NCBI GenBank assembly: GCA_947685225.1
Contig: CANTUV010000077.1
Location: forward strand, 1,562,501-1,626,500
Length of the DNA: 64,000 bases
Origin: Garcia nutans
Taxonomy: Eukaryota > Streptophyta > Magnoliopsida > Malpighiales > Euphorbiaceae
Direction: 5' to 3'
The position numbers and the translations under genes were made by a program. This document shows positions 49,201 to 60,037 of this stretch, in pieces; positions within the stretch are counted from its first letter, which is position 1, and each line of letters opens with the position of its first letter. The notes under the pieces are model-generated. The model worked only from the letters and a program-made list of their open reading frames with translations. It had not been told where the DNA came from and ran no database searches.

Positions 49201-51178
49201 TATTAGACAATTTATAATAATATTTTTGTAAAAATGCGATTAAATCAAGTTGAATTAAATTAAAGTTTAAATTAGATTTATTAAAAAAATTTAAACTCAA
49301 TTTAATTTTTTACTTACAAATTTGAGTTTGATGCAAATAAGTACTTATGATAAATTATTTGATTATCATAAATAAATTTATATACTAACATTGAAATTAA
49401 TTTCAAAGAGCTTAATTTGAATTCAAACTAAAAAAAATTACTAATTAAATATTATATTTAAAACTAAATAAATTTAAATATTAAATTGATTTATAAAATA
49501 AAAAAATTTTAAATCATATCAAATTATAGTAACTTACCAGTTATTAGTACCTTGATCTATTTTTTTAATTAATATACATTTTATACTAAAAATTTTCAAC
49601 AAAAAAAGCTAAAAAAAAAAGAAAAAACTTTACAAAAATATTATGCTAGCAAGAAATTTACAACAATACTACAAAAACAAAAAAATTACAAAAATAATGT
49701 ATATTTTTTGGTAGATTTTTATGTCATAAAAATATAAAAAATTAAAAAAATATTTTTATAAATTAGAAAAAAGACAATAAAAATAAAATTTAAAAAAAAT
49801 CATATAATTTTCTCATTTATATTTCATCGAATTGGCTCATAAATTTATTTTATTAAAATAAAACAGCAAGTAAAACAAAATTATTAAGGCAGTTGTGAAC
49901 GCGCTGTGAAGTCTGCGCGTATTACTTTATCGAATCGTCAAAAGAGCTATTTAGCGATTTTGGGTAAAAATCGGTTATTGCCCAAGCCGCGAAAACTCAT
50001 TGCTTAAATGAGGTACAAAGAGAAAGAAAATAATTTTACTATTTTAGCCCTACATATATAATTTCTTGGGCATATATACCCTTTATAAGAATGCTTAAAT
50101 TATCATTTTCTCCCAATTAAAGGTGGGACTGTGGTAGGATTTTTCTTTTTTTGGTATTTGCATTTTCACCCTTGCAATTTCTTATGTTTGCAGTAATACC
50201 CTTGTACATTGGAAGGAGAATCTTTACAAAAAAAAATAATAAAAATAACAAATATATCTTCTAGACCTACTACAAATAAATCAAGTTATTATGCTAAATA
50301 GGGATTTTTAATTTGATTTGAAATCAATCAATTATTAAACATGAGTATTGATTTAATTTAAACTTGATTATTCTTTATTTAGTGAAATGTATTTATAATA
50401 TGGTGAGACATATTTTTTTATAAAGTATAATATTTAAAGGGCAAATCAAATATATTAAGTTGATTTTTTTATAATATTAAATACATTGAGTAACGAAAAT
50501 CGATTACGAGTCTATTGTCTATAAGAGGTATACTTGTTACTACACTGATTTAATGTGCATATTTAAGTTGAATTTAAACTTGTGAACTGAAAATAAACAT
50601 AATTATTTTCATCTTGATTATATTTTTCAAAAATAATAAGCATTACTCATTTTTTTCTTGAAAAAAAAATCTCATTAATGTATATAATAAAAATTTACAA
50701 GTAACTAAATTCTTTATAAAAGCTACTTCACTTATTAGATTAAGATTTTAACATGTCTTAATTGGCTTTTTAGAACTATAAATGTAACTCGTTTATGTTT
50801 TTTTTCTTCTTTTTAAGTTTATGCTAACCATCTAATGTGTATAACTATATTTTTGAAAATAAATGGATTTTTTTCTTTGAAAGGTATTCAACTAATTAGT
50901 TTAAAATTTAACTAGAGAAATATTATGATATATTATGAGTTGCTCAAATAAAGATCGCTAATAAATTGAATAACAAGTTTTTTAATGTAAGTATCACTCA
51001 TTTGTAACTTTGTATTAGTTTATGCTTAAAAGCAATTCAATTAATCAAATTTTAAATGTACGATAAATGTCAAAATATGTCATTAGCTTATTTCTATTTA
51101 TTTTTAAATTTTAGTCAACATATGTCAACTTATATGTATATATATTGAATTATGTCATGTTTGGAGTGAAGTTTCTAC
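46226..51178. other. 5-kb AT-rich desert
   Basis: No gene recognised. It is mostly A/T runs with TA tracts (47084-47101). Two GC-richer islands stand out, 48150-48340 and 49885-50010, without an attached ORF. Confidence 0.55.
48175..48188. promoter_or_regulatory. perfect palindromic G-box in a promoter-like island
   Basis: ATGCCACGTGGCAT is a 14-bp palindrome containing the G-box CACGTG, a bZIP/bHLH site. A TATA-like GATGTATATAAAA follows about 45 bp downstream (near 48229), but no coding frame follows on the plus strand. Confidence 0.45.
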
Positions 51179-51187
51179 TTTAAAAAA

Positions 51188-52382
51188 GGCTTAATATATT
51201 CATAGCCCTTTATAGTTGGATAATTTTATCACTTTGCCCTCTCAACTTTTCGAGTAATCAGATATCTCCTTAAACTCAATTCTTTGCTTAACTTATTGCT
51301 CCTTATGTGCTGAAGTGGCGCACAACGTGAATACACGCCCTTTACCTCGCGTGAAGACAAATATCTACATATTTTTTTCAAATAGATTGACTTAATCACA
51401 CACTCTCTCTTTTTCATGCACTTTCTTCCCCAAATTGAAATGAAAAACCCTAATCCTCAATTTTGGACTTCTCCAAACAAATTGATGGGGCTCAAAACCA
51501 ACTATAATGAGTCTCAAACCCAACAATAAATTTTATAAATTTTTAAACACAACGAAACTCTTCAAATCACATGTAAAGCTCTATTCCTTTCACCCAAGAA
51601 GAGAAGAATTCAAAGATTGGCTTCTTCGAAATTTAGAATTTTGAAGTAGTTCCTTTAAGAGTTAAAGGAATATTTATTTTGGGTATTAAGCTGGCTATGG
51701 ACTATAAGCATATTATAACAGTGGTGTGTTTAGCTCTCAAAGATCAAATCTTTTCATTATTTTATTTCCTTTATTGTTTGTCTTTAGTTTTTCTGCAGAT
51801 TCTCTTGATGAATAAGGGCTCAATTTTCCATGAAATTTGATTGGAATTACTATCTTTCTGTGGGTATTAAAGCTATAAATTTGAGATTTTTTTTGTTGGA
51901 TTGAATAAAATGAAGATTTTCAGTTGTAAATTGAGTGGAATATTATGAAATTTGAATTTTTAAGTTGTTATTTGAGTTTGGCTTTGGGCTTTGTGCGACA
52001 GTGAGATGCTGACGGAGAATTGTAATTTCATTGCTTTTGATGTTTCTTGAATAATAAAAACAGAGTTTTGCACTTCAATTTTGTATGTGAAATCTTCCCA
52101 CCGAATACGTGTATTGGCTTCAAATTACTTCAGTTTTTCTTCACAGTTGATAGAAGACATGTAATTTTTTTTTTCTTACGTGGCTCCTGTGTGTCTGTAA
52201 TGTCAGAACGCTTAAATATCACGCGCTAGCAACCATCTCTTCAAGTGAAATTTAAGGGGTTGTTTGCTAGTGAAAAGTTAAGTTAAAGGAGCCATGTGGT
52301 TAATCAAAAAGTTGAGAGAGGGGGGGGGAGGGGCAAAGTGACAAAATCGTCTAAGTACAATGGGCTACGAATATATTAAGCT
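51188..52382. mobile_element. Mutator-like element, non-autonomous, 1,195 bp
   Basis: The ends are inverted repeats: GGCTTAATATATTCATAGCC on the left against (inverted) AGCTTAATATATTCGTAGCC on the right. Similarity continues through ATCACTTTGCCC and CTCAACTTTT for over 80 bp and more weakly to about 150. The flanks are a perfect 9-bp duplication TTTAAAAAA (51179-51187 and 52383-52391), the Mutator hallmark. No transposase is present. The interior has leader-like sequence (AAAAACCCTAATCC near 51445) and could be captured host DNA. Confidence 0.82.
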
Positions 52383-52412
52383 TTTAAAAAAAGCTAAGAT
52401 GTGTCTTTTACT

Positions 52413-52632
52413 CAGTGGCGGAGCCAGGACCTGGCTGAAGGGGGGGCTGGGGGGCTGAGGGAAAAACAGAGGTGCATGGCACTGGCAGGGGATCTGGCTG
52501 AAGGGGGGCTGAGGGGGGGCTGGGACTGAGGGATTGAAGGGCTGAGAGGGAGTTGAAGGCTGAGATTAACATCTCCGGCGGCCGGCAGGGGGGTCGTCAG
52601 CCCCCACACGACCCCACCTGCCTCCGCCCCTG
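52413..52632. mobile_element. hAT-type MITE, 220 bp, GC-rich
   Basis: CAGTGGCGGAGCCAGG at the left and (inverted) CAGGGGCGGAGGCAGG at the right form terminal inverted repeats, 14 of 16 matching. The flanks are a perfect 8-bp duplication CTTTTACT (52405-52412 and 52633-52640). The interior is unusually G-rich with repeated CTGAAGGGGGGCTG motifs. A 65-codon minus-strand Pro-rich frame here is compositional. Confidence 0.88.
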
Positions 52633-52640
52633 CTTTTACT

Positions 52641-53446
52641 TATATTAATAATTTTTTTAATTTGTAATCAGTTTGTGAGAAATGTATTTTCACTTAACAA
52701 ATATAAAATATATAATGGATTTAATTAAATTTAATTTTAAATTTAATATTAAATTAATTAATTTTGTGAGATTGAATTCCACATCCCCATTACATATTGC
52801 GTTATTTTTTTTATTAAATACACATAAATAAGGAGATATTTGAAATTCAAATCTAAAATTTAAACGAGAGTAATAAACGCTCTTAATTACTAAGTTGTAT
52901 CTTGATAGTTGTGTGACATTAATAATTTATTATATATATATTAAGATATATACAATTGATTATTGAGTTAATATTTAAATAATATGGTATAATTATAATA
53001 ATTTTCTTATAAAATATGACAATAAAGAAAAATATTCTAAAATCCTATGGGCATGCATTAAAATAAATAAAATATTTAGGCCCTAATTAAAAAAATATAA
53101 TTATAACGTTGTGTAATTTGATTTATGTCGCTTATTATACATATTTTTTTTCAACCCCATTATTTTTTTCTTTGTTGCGTCTCTTTGTATTTTTTTTCTC
53201 TTATATTTTATGTCATTTTCTTCTTTTTGCCCATTGTTTCCTTTTTTTTAAAGAATTAGTCTCGACTATTTTTGTTTTTACATGTTATGCTATTTTTTTG
53301 TTGGTTATTAAAATATATTTAGATTACCATTTCAAATTTCAAATCATATAAAACCATCATATAATAATAAATGAATTTTTTTATTCAAGTCAAATCTATT
53401 TAAAATCAATTTTTTATTCAAGCCAAATCTATTTAAAATCAAATAT
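52641..53446. other. intergenic DNA, no gene seen
   Basis: AT-rich. It contains a 32-bp tandem repeat (units start near 53378 and 53410, TTTTTTATTCAAG(T/C)CAAATC). An 80-codon T-rich frame at 53109-53351 is not credible as a gene. Confidence 0.5.
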
Positions 53447-54689
53447 ACATAGATATAATATATGCACAAAACATATGGTATGTGTAGCGTAGAAATATTA
53501 ACTCAAATTATTCAAATATAATCAATTTATATAAATATATTAATTCATGTACAATGTTAACTAACTGATACTACCCCAACTTATTGAGCTTTCGAGCCGA
53601 GCTTGGTATGATCATCCTGGCCGAACTCTTTTTGGAAGGACTTTAGTTCCAGACACTTTAATCTGACCTAGCTCTCCTCATATAGTCGTTGTACGACTCT
53701 AACACAACCGCGATCAGCGTTGATATGTCTCGGAGGTTATCTTTCTCCATCAACTATATATAGGGATAGTGTTTTAAAAATTAGACCCGACCAGCCAGTC
53801 AGACCAGTTTAACCACAAACTAGAGGTAGGTCCAGTTTTAAAATAGTTAAAAATTGGATTTATTAAAAAATAGGCCGAACTTGTTGGTTCGAACTGAACT
53901 GAACCGAGTCGAATCAAAATGGTCTGGTTCAAATCGAACAACTTCTGAATTTTAAAATTTTTAAATAAAAATCAAAGGAAAAAATTATATATTTATTTTC
54001 CATACGTATTAAATTAATATGTGATATTTTGAATTGATATATAATTTTTTTAGTGACAAAATAAATTTTTTTATATACATTTAATCCGTATATGCACATA
54101 GATATAATATATGCACAAAACATATGGTATGTGTAGCGTAGAAATATTAACTCAAATTATTCAAATATAATCAATTTATATAAATATATTAATTCATGTA
54201 CAATGTTAACTAACTGATACTACCCCAACTTATTGAGCTTTCGAGCCGAGCTTGGTATGCTCATCCTGGCCGAACTCTTTTTGGAAGGACTTTAGTTCCA
54301 GACACTCTAGTCTGACCTAGCTCTCCTCATATAGTCGTTGTATGACTCTAACACAATCGCAATCAGCGTTGATATGTCTCGGAGGTTATCTTTCTCCATC
54401 AACTATATATAGGGATAGTGTTTTAAAAATTAGACCCGACCAGCCAGTCAGACCAGTTTAACCACAAACTAGAGGTAGGTCCAGTTTTAAAAAAGTTAAA
54501 AATTGGATTTATTAAAAAATAGGCCGAACTTGTTGGTTCAAACTGAACTGGACCGAGTTGAATCAAAATGGTCTGGTTCAAATCGAACAACTTCTGAATT
54601 TTAAAATTTTTAAATAAAAATCAAAGGAAAAAAATTATATATTTATTTTCCATACGTATTAAATTAATATGTGATATTTTGAATTGATA
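53447..54689. repeat. tandem duplication of about 0.65 kb
   Basis: Copy 1 (53447-54039) and copy 2 (54096-54689) share one order at an offset of 649-650 bp, with roughly ten substitutions by eye. Each includes TTGAGCTTTCGAGCCGAGC, GGCCGAACTCTTTTTGGAAG, ATCAACTATATATAGGGATA and the left half of a MITE. Only copy 2 continues through the whole MITE. Confidence 0.92.
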
Positions 54690-55075
54690 AAATATATTTA
54701 TATTATTTTTAAACTTTTAATTTAAAATTTGCATGAATTTTTTATTCTTTATTAATATCTATAATGAAAAAATATAATATTTTTATATCATTAAATCCGA
54801 GTTAACCCGGTTGAACATGTTAAACCATGAACCAATCATTAATCAAATTTAGTATCATGTCCGATTTTAAAAACATTGTATAGGGATAACTTTTCATAGC
54901 TATGTTCTATTCTTCTCCACTTTTTCTATCTTTATACTCAGACAAACTTTTTGACTTAGGCATCAGAGTCTCATTCTGAGAAGTCCGATCCGCCTTTCTT
55001 TCTTGTTTGCATGTAGGAGAACCAACAGCAACAGCAACAGCACCCACGCCCGAGCTAGAAGGACCCCGAGGTTCA
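53551..55075 (+). mobile_element. possible gypsy-type LTR remnant
   Basis: Without the duplication and the MITE, the sequence reads ...CTCGGAGGTTATC, ACTATATATAGGG (TATA-like), TTCTATTCTTCTCC, TTTTTGACTTAGGCATCAGAGT, quoted in part as GACTTAGGCATCAGAGT, then CAACAGCAACAGC. TATA, then a pyrimidine-rich leader, then GACTT(A/G)GGCATC(A/G)GAGT is characteristic of some plant gypsy LTRs. No internal domains or matching second LTR are visible, so this is tentative. Confidence 0.4.
54418..54878. mobile_element. MITE, 461 bp, hAT-like
   Basis: Left end GTGTTTTAAAAATTAGACCC, right end (inverted) CAATGTTTTTAAAATCGGAC. It is flanked by TATAGGGATA on both sides (54408-54417 and 54879-54888), a duplication of 8-10 bp. 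The interior has short ACCGG/GGTTCGAAC-like motifs in both orientations. The truncated partner starts at 53769 in copy 1 of the tandem duplication. Confidence 0.65.
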
Positions 55076-56195
55076 CTTTAGCATCACTAGCTTTTTTTTT
55101 AAAATAATCTTTATATTCCCTAAACCAAATAGTATTATGATGTTTTCAAATAAGATATTCATATTTCATATATGATAAATAAGATTATATCAAATATATT
55201 ATTTAATTTATTTTAAATTTTTATATTAATTGTGATAATTAAAAAATCAATATGAATACTCTTTTTAATTTATAATGTTTTAAAATTTTGTAGTAAAGTT
55301 GATCATGTCATTATATACATAACAGTTATTGCCAGAAAAGTAAAATTAGATTATATATATATATATATTTTAAATTGCATAAAATGCAATTTTTATAACT
55401 TTTTAAGAAAATAAAATAATGAAAAATGTTTAATACATATTCAAAATAAATATTTTTGATCTCTATGTTATAAAATGAATTTTTTTCCTTTCATACCTCC
55501 CTTGGTTTTTTTTTTATTGTCTCTAAGCAGTAATTTATGTCTTATATTTATTTTTAATTAAAATTTACTAAAAAGTTATTTAATCAAATAAATTATTAAA
55601 TTACAACGACATTGATTGATAATTAATTTATAGGTCATTCGGTTCAGCAAGATTAACTCGGATTCAATTATATAATAATCTCATAGATTTTTTATACATA
55701 TATTTTAATTAAAAAAAATTAAAGATCATATAAATTTTAAAAGAAAAGTTTAAAAATAATAAAAATATATTTTATTATTTAAAAAATATCACATATTAAA
55801 TATAATAAATATGATAAATAAATTTAAAATTATAAAATTCATCATGAATTTTAATAATCTAAATATTTAAATTAGTTTAGAGGTTGCTTGAATTTTTTAA
55901 TATGATTTTTATTAAAAAATGACATAATATTTAGAAAATTGATTTGGTCTTATTTGTTTTAATTTGATTTGATTCATCCATTTTTGCTATTTTGGCTGAT
56001 TTTTCATAAATTTATTTTTTTAGATATTTTGATTCAGATCAAAATTCGATTCTTAGTTAAATCGGTCCGATTGATCAGGTTTGATATTTTTTTTAAGAAC
56101 ATTGCATTTTATTTTTAGGCAAAAAAATCATTTCTCAAATATACTCACATAAATTTTTTTTAATTATACTTCTTACAAAATATGTAAAAAAATAT
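54889..56195. other. intergenic DNA, no gene seen
   Basis: Apart from the possible LTR tail up to about 55075, AT-rich with a TA run at 55350-55369. Confidence 0.5.
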
Positions 56196-56289
56196 GGGAA
56201 TTAATTAAGAAAATACCCTAAAAAATACTAATAAATTTTAGACTCCACTAATCTTAAATAGACCAATTAAGATAAAAATACCATTTACT

Positions 56290-56885
56290 TTAAAAGAACT
56301 ATCTTTTTTTTTCTTTCTCTTCTTTCCCTCTCTTTTTCTCACACCTCCTTCTTCCTATTTCTCTATTTTTTTCATCATCTTTTCTACTCTCCCATGCTAT
56401 AAATTCATTAATAATTTTTCTCTTCTTTTTCTATTACAAAAAATCCAAACTCTTTATCAATAAAGAGTTTTATTTGGATTAATAGTTTTAAAAGAGAAAG
56501 AAGGTGATTTCACTATGTTAATTGATTTAAAAATCGATTTTGCAGTAAAATATCATTCAAAATTTTAGTTCTCATTGGAGTTTTAATCGATCTAAAAGAG
56601 GCATCTTTTCTTTTCTTTTTTTCTCTCTCTTTCTTACACCTCCTTCTTCATCTTTCTCTCTCTCTTTTTTTTTTATCATTTTTTCATCCTCTCTCATGTC
56701 CTAAATTCATTTATAATAATTTTTTTCCTCTTTTTTCTCCTACAAAAAACCCTAACTCTCTCAAAAAATAAAGTTTTTTTCGAGTTAGTTGTTTTAAAAG
56801 AGAAAGAAGGTGATTTCATTGGGTTAATCTATTTTGCTGTAAAAAATTATCACCGAAAAATTTAGTTGTTGCTGGAGTTTTAATC
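56290..56885 (+). repeat. tandem pair of leader-like segments in the left arm
   Basis: Two diverged copies (about 56290-56580 and 56592-56885). Each has a CT-rich tract, CACACCTCCTTCTTC or ACACCTCCTTCTTC, then TTTTAAAAGAGAAAGAAGGTG and a TTGGAGTTTTAATC or CTGGAGTTTTAATC tail. The second has AAAAAACCCTAACTC, a telo-box-like motif. Together they resemble plant 5' leader sequence. Confidence 0.7.
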
Positions 56886-56929
56886 AAAGCTTATTTTAAC
56901 TCTATTTGTAGAGTTTAGTACAAAAATAT

Positions 56930-58320
56930 ATATAGTTTGATATGTGTCAATATACTTCAATTTCGAGTATATTTTGGGTCAATATGGGTTGATATGAGTT
57001 AATATGGTTTGATATGTATTTATTAAAGATTGATATGGATTTGATATGTGTTTGTTAAGGTTGATATAGGTTGATATTGATTGATATGGATTAATATAGA
57101 TTGATATAGGTGATATGTGTGTTAAGGAATTATATTATATTGAATCATTTTTTATTCTAAATAGTATTTAAGTGTATTAAATAATCTAAAATTATGTATT
57201 TGTATATTGATATAGATTGATTTGAGTTAATATGGGTTGATATATCTTGATATGACTTGATATGGATTGATATGGGGTGATATGTCTTGATATGACTTGA
57301 TATTAGACTTCTAAAATATATAACATTTGGCTTTTATATGTTGTTTAAATGTTTTAGACAGTAAATAAAAGTATATTATTGACTGATATATGTCGATCTT
57401 TAATGATATGGGTTGATATGTATTGATATATGTTGATATGTCTTGATATAGCTTGCTATTGGCCTTCTAAAATACATAGCATTTTACTTCTATATGTTGT
57501 TTAGGTGTTTTAGATAGTAAATAAAAGTATTTTGTTAACTGATATGTGTTGATCTTTGATGATATGGGTTGATATATCTTGATATAGGTTGATATTTCTT
57601 GATATAGCTTGATATAGATTGATATGGGTTAATATAGAATGATATGGGTGATATGTGTGTTAATGGACTATATTAGATTGAATTATTTTCTGTTCTAAAT
57701 AGTATTTAAGTGTATTAAATAATCTAAAATTATGTATTTATATATTGTTATAGATTGATATGAGTTGATATGAATTTATATATCTTGATATGGGTTGATA
57801 TATCTTGATATGAGGTGATATGTCTTGATATGAGGTTGATATGGGGTGATATATCTTGACATGGCTTGATATAAGGTGATTTATCTTGATATGAGTTGAT
57901 ATATCTTGATATGACTTGATATGAGACTTCTAAAATACATAGAATTTGACTTCTATATATTGTTTAGATGTCTTAGACAGTAAAAAAAGTATTTTGTTTA
58001 TATGTTGATCTTTAATGATATGGGTTGATATGACTTGCTATGAGCCTTCTAAAATGCATAACATTTTGCTTCTATATGTTGTTTAGTGTTTTAGACAGTA
58101 AATAAAAGTATTTTGTTAACTGATATCTATTGATCTTTGATGATATGAGTTGATATGTCTTAATATGGCTTGGTATGAGACTTCTAAAGTATATAACATT
58201 TGACTCCTATGTGTTATTTATATGTTTTAGACTGTAAATAAAAACATTTTTTTATTCACTGATAGTAATTGATCTTTGTTGATGTTTATTGATATTTTTT
58301 TAAAATCAGTTTTTTAATAC
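56930..58320 (+). repeat. GATATG minisatellite, left arm
   Basis: About 1.4 kb of 10-11-bp units (TTGATATGGG, TTGATATGTC, TTGATATGAC). It is interrupted by a longer unit containing CTTCTAAAATACATAGCATTT and GTTTTAGACAGTAAATAAAAG, seen five times (about 57306, 57467, 57926, 58047, 58182). A second unit ending TAAATAATCTAAAATTATGT is seen twice (57180 and 57716). Confidence 0.9.
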
Positions 58321-58337
58321 TTAAATGTTGTTGCAGA

Positions 58338-58535
58338 ATGTATTGCGTGATGTTCAATGCCAAGTTCATCAAGCATTTTGTGACAAAAGCCTTAAATTTT
58401 CAGCACTGCACACAGCAGCTTATGGACAGATTTGGATACAACACAACAGTTAATCTGTGGGTCCATGCTTCAAATAAGAGAGAAGACACCTATTATAGTG
58501 AGGATAATAATGACGATGTCGAATGTTTTTTGTGA
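58338..58535 (+). CDS. unrecognised 65-residue ORF between the MULE arms
   Basis: Not recognised. The frame starts right after an acceptor-like GTTGTTGCAG and encodes a protein with a mixed N-terminal half (MFNAKFIKHFVTKALNFQHC), a central LMDRFGYNTTVNLWVHAS and an acidic end (YYSEDNNDDVECFL). It lies in the only non-repetitive stretch between the inverted arms. Its composition is more protein-like than the surrounding repeats. A partial, diverged DNA copy of its 5' part lies at 59745-59812. It could be one exon of captured host DNA or of an unknown transposon gene; expression is not supported by anything else. Confidence 0.3.
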   Translation: MYCVMFNAKFIKHFVTKALNFQHCTQQLMDRFGYNTTVNLWVHASNKREDTYYSEDNNDDVECFL

Positions 58536-60037
58536 GCCACTAAGGGTGTCAAAGTTTAGATTGTGAATATGTAAAATTGTTGATTTAGATGCTGAATTAT
58601 ATAAATCATAATTCTAGTTTATTATTCATTTATATGTTCAATTATATAGTTGATCAATGTGCTGTGAATTTCTTTGGTGTGTGTTAGTTGGAGTGTTAGA
58701 TGTATATATGTGTTACAGGGTGAATATATATATTTTGAATGAATATTGATATTAGAAATGAGATGGATATGTTACAGGTTGAGGAAAGTTATTGATATAG
58801 ATGTTTGATTTTCTTTAAAGTATTTAATTACTATTCACAAATTGCTTTGGATGGATGAATATTGTATAATTTATTAGGCCGAGATTTTACAAGTTGAACT
58901 GTTTGTGTGATTGTTGAGCATTATATAATTTGCAGTAATTGAGATTTTACACATATCAATCAAGACATATTATCTCATATCAACACATATAAATACATAT
59001 CATCTCATACCACTTGTATAATAACTCATATCAATTAAACACATATCAATACATATCATCCCAAATCATTTGTTTAGTAACTATTTTCTATCCATATCAA
59101 GAAATATCATCATATATCAACACATATCATCCCATATCACTTGTATAATAACTCATATCAATCAATATCAACACATATCAATACATATCATCCTATATCA
59201 TTTGTTTAGTAACTATTTTCTATCCATATCAAGACATATAATCCCATATTAAGACATATCATCTCATATCAACACATATGAATACATATCATCTCATACC
59301 ACTTGTATAATAACTCATATCAATCAATATCAACACATATCATTCTATATCATTTGTTTAGTAACTATTTTCTATCCAAATCAAGATATATCATCTCATA
59401 TCAACATATATCAATACATATCATCCCATATCACTTATATAATAACTCATATCAATCAATATCAACACATATCATCCTATATCATTTGTTTAGTAAATAT
59501 TTTCTATCAATATCAAGACATGTCATCCCTTATCAAGACAAATCATTCTAAATCAACACATATCAATACATATCATCACATATCACTTATATAATAACTT
59601 ATATCAATCAATATTAATATCTATCAATACATATCATCCCATATCATTTGTTTAATAACTATTTTCTATCAATATCAAAACATATCATCTCATATCAACA
59701 CATATCAATACATATCATCCCATATCATTTTGTTTAATAACTATGTTTGTTGCCAAGTTTATTGAGTATTTTATGATGAAAAGACTAATTTTTTAGCATT
59801 GCACATATTTCATCTATGCTTTAAAAGAAATATAAGATAAAATTACATTAATAAAAGAGAAAAAATAAACACATCATATAAAAATTTAATTGCACCAATA
59901 TTTGCCAATAACAATATTTCTTGATAAAGCAACTTTTAGTATACCAGTTTTAGGTGATAATAGTCATATATTATCTTTAATAATACACTACACCAATTTT
60001 AAGAGAAAAACCATTAACTAAGAAAAATATACTATTA

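Noticed and set aside
51229..51417. 62-codon Lys/Arg-rich minus-strand ORF
   Set aside because: Lies in the terminal inverted repeat of the 51188-52382 Mutator-like element.
52412..52609. Pro/Ser-rich minus-strand ORF
   Set aside because: Lies wholly within the GC-rich hAT MITE; its composition reflects the MITE.
59070..59551. Repetitive Tyr/Ile/Ser-rich ORFs
   Set aside because: They are translations of the CATATC minisatellite and change frame with repeat length.
56930..59735. CRISPR-like appearance of regularly spaced repeats
   Set aside because: Units are 10-11 bp, variable and without unique spacers, in a plant nuclear context. It is a minisatellite inside a TIR element.
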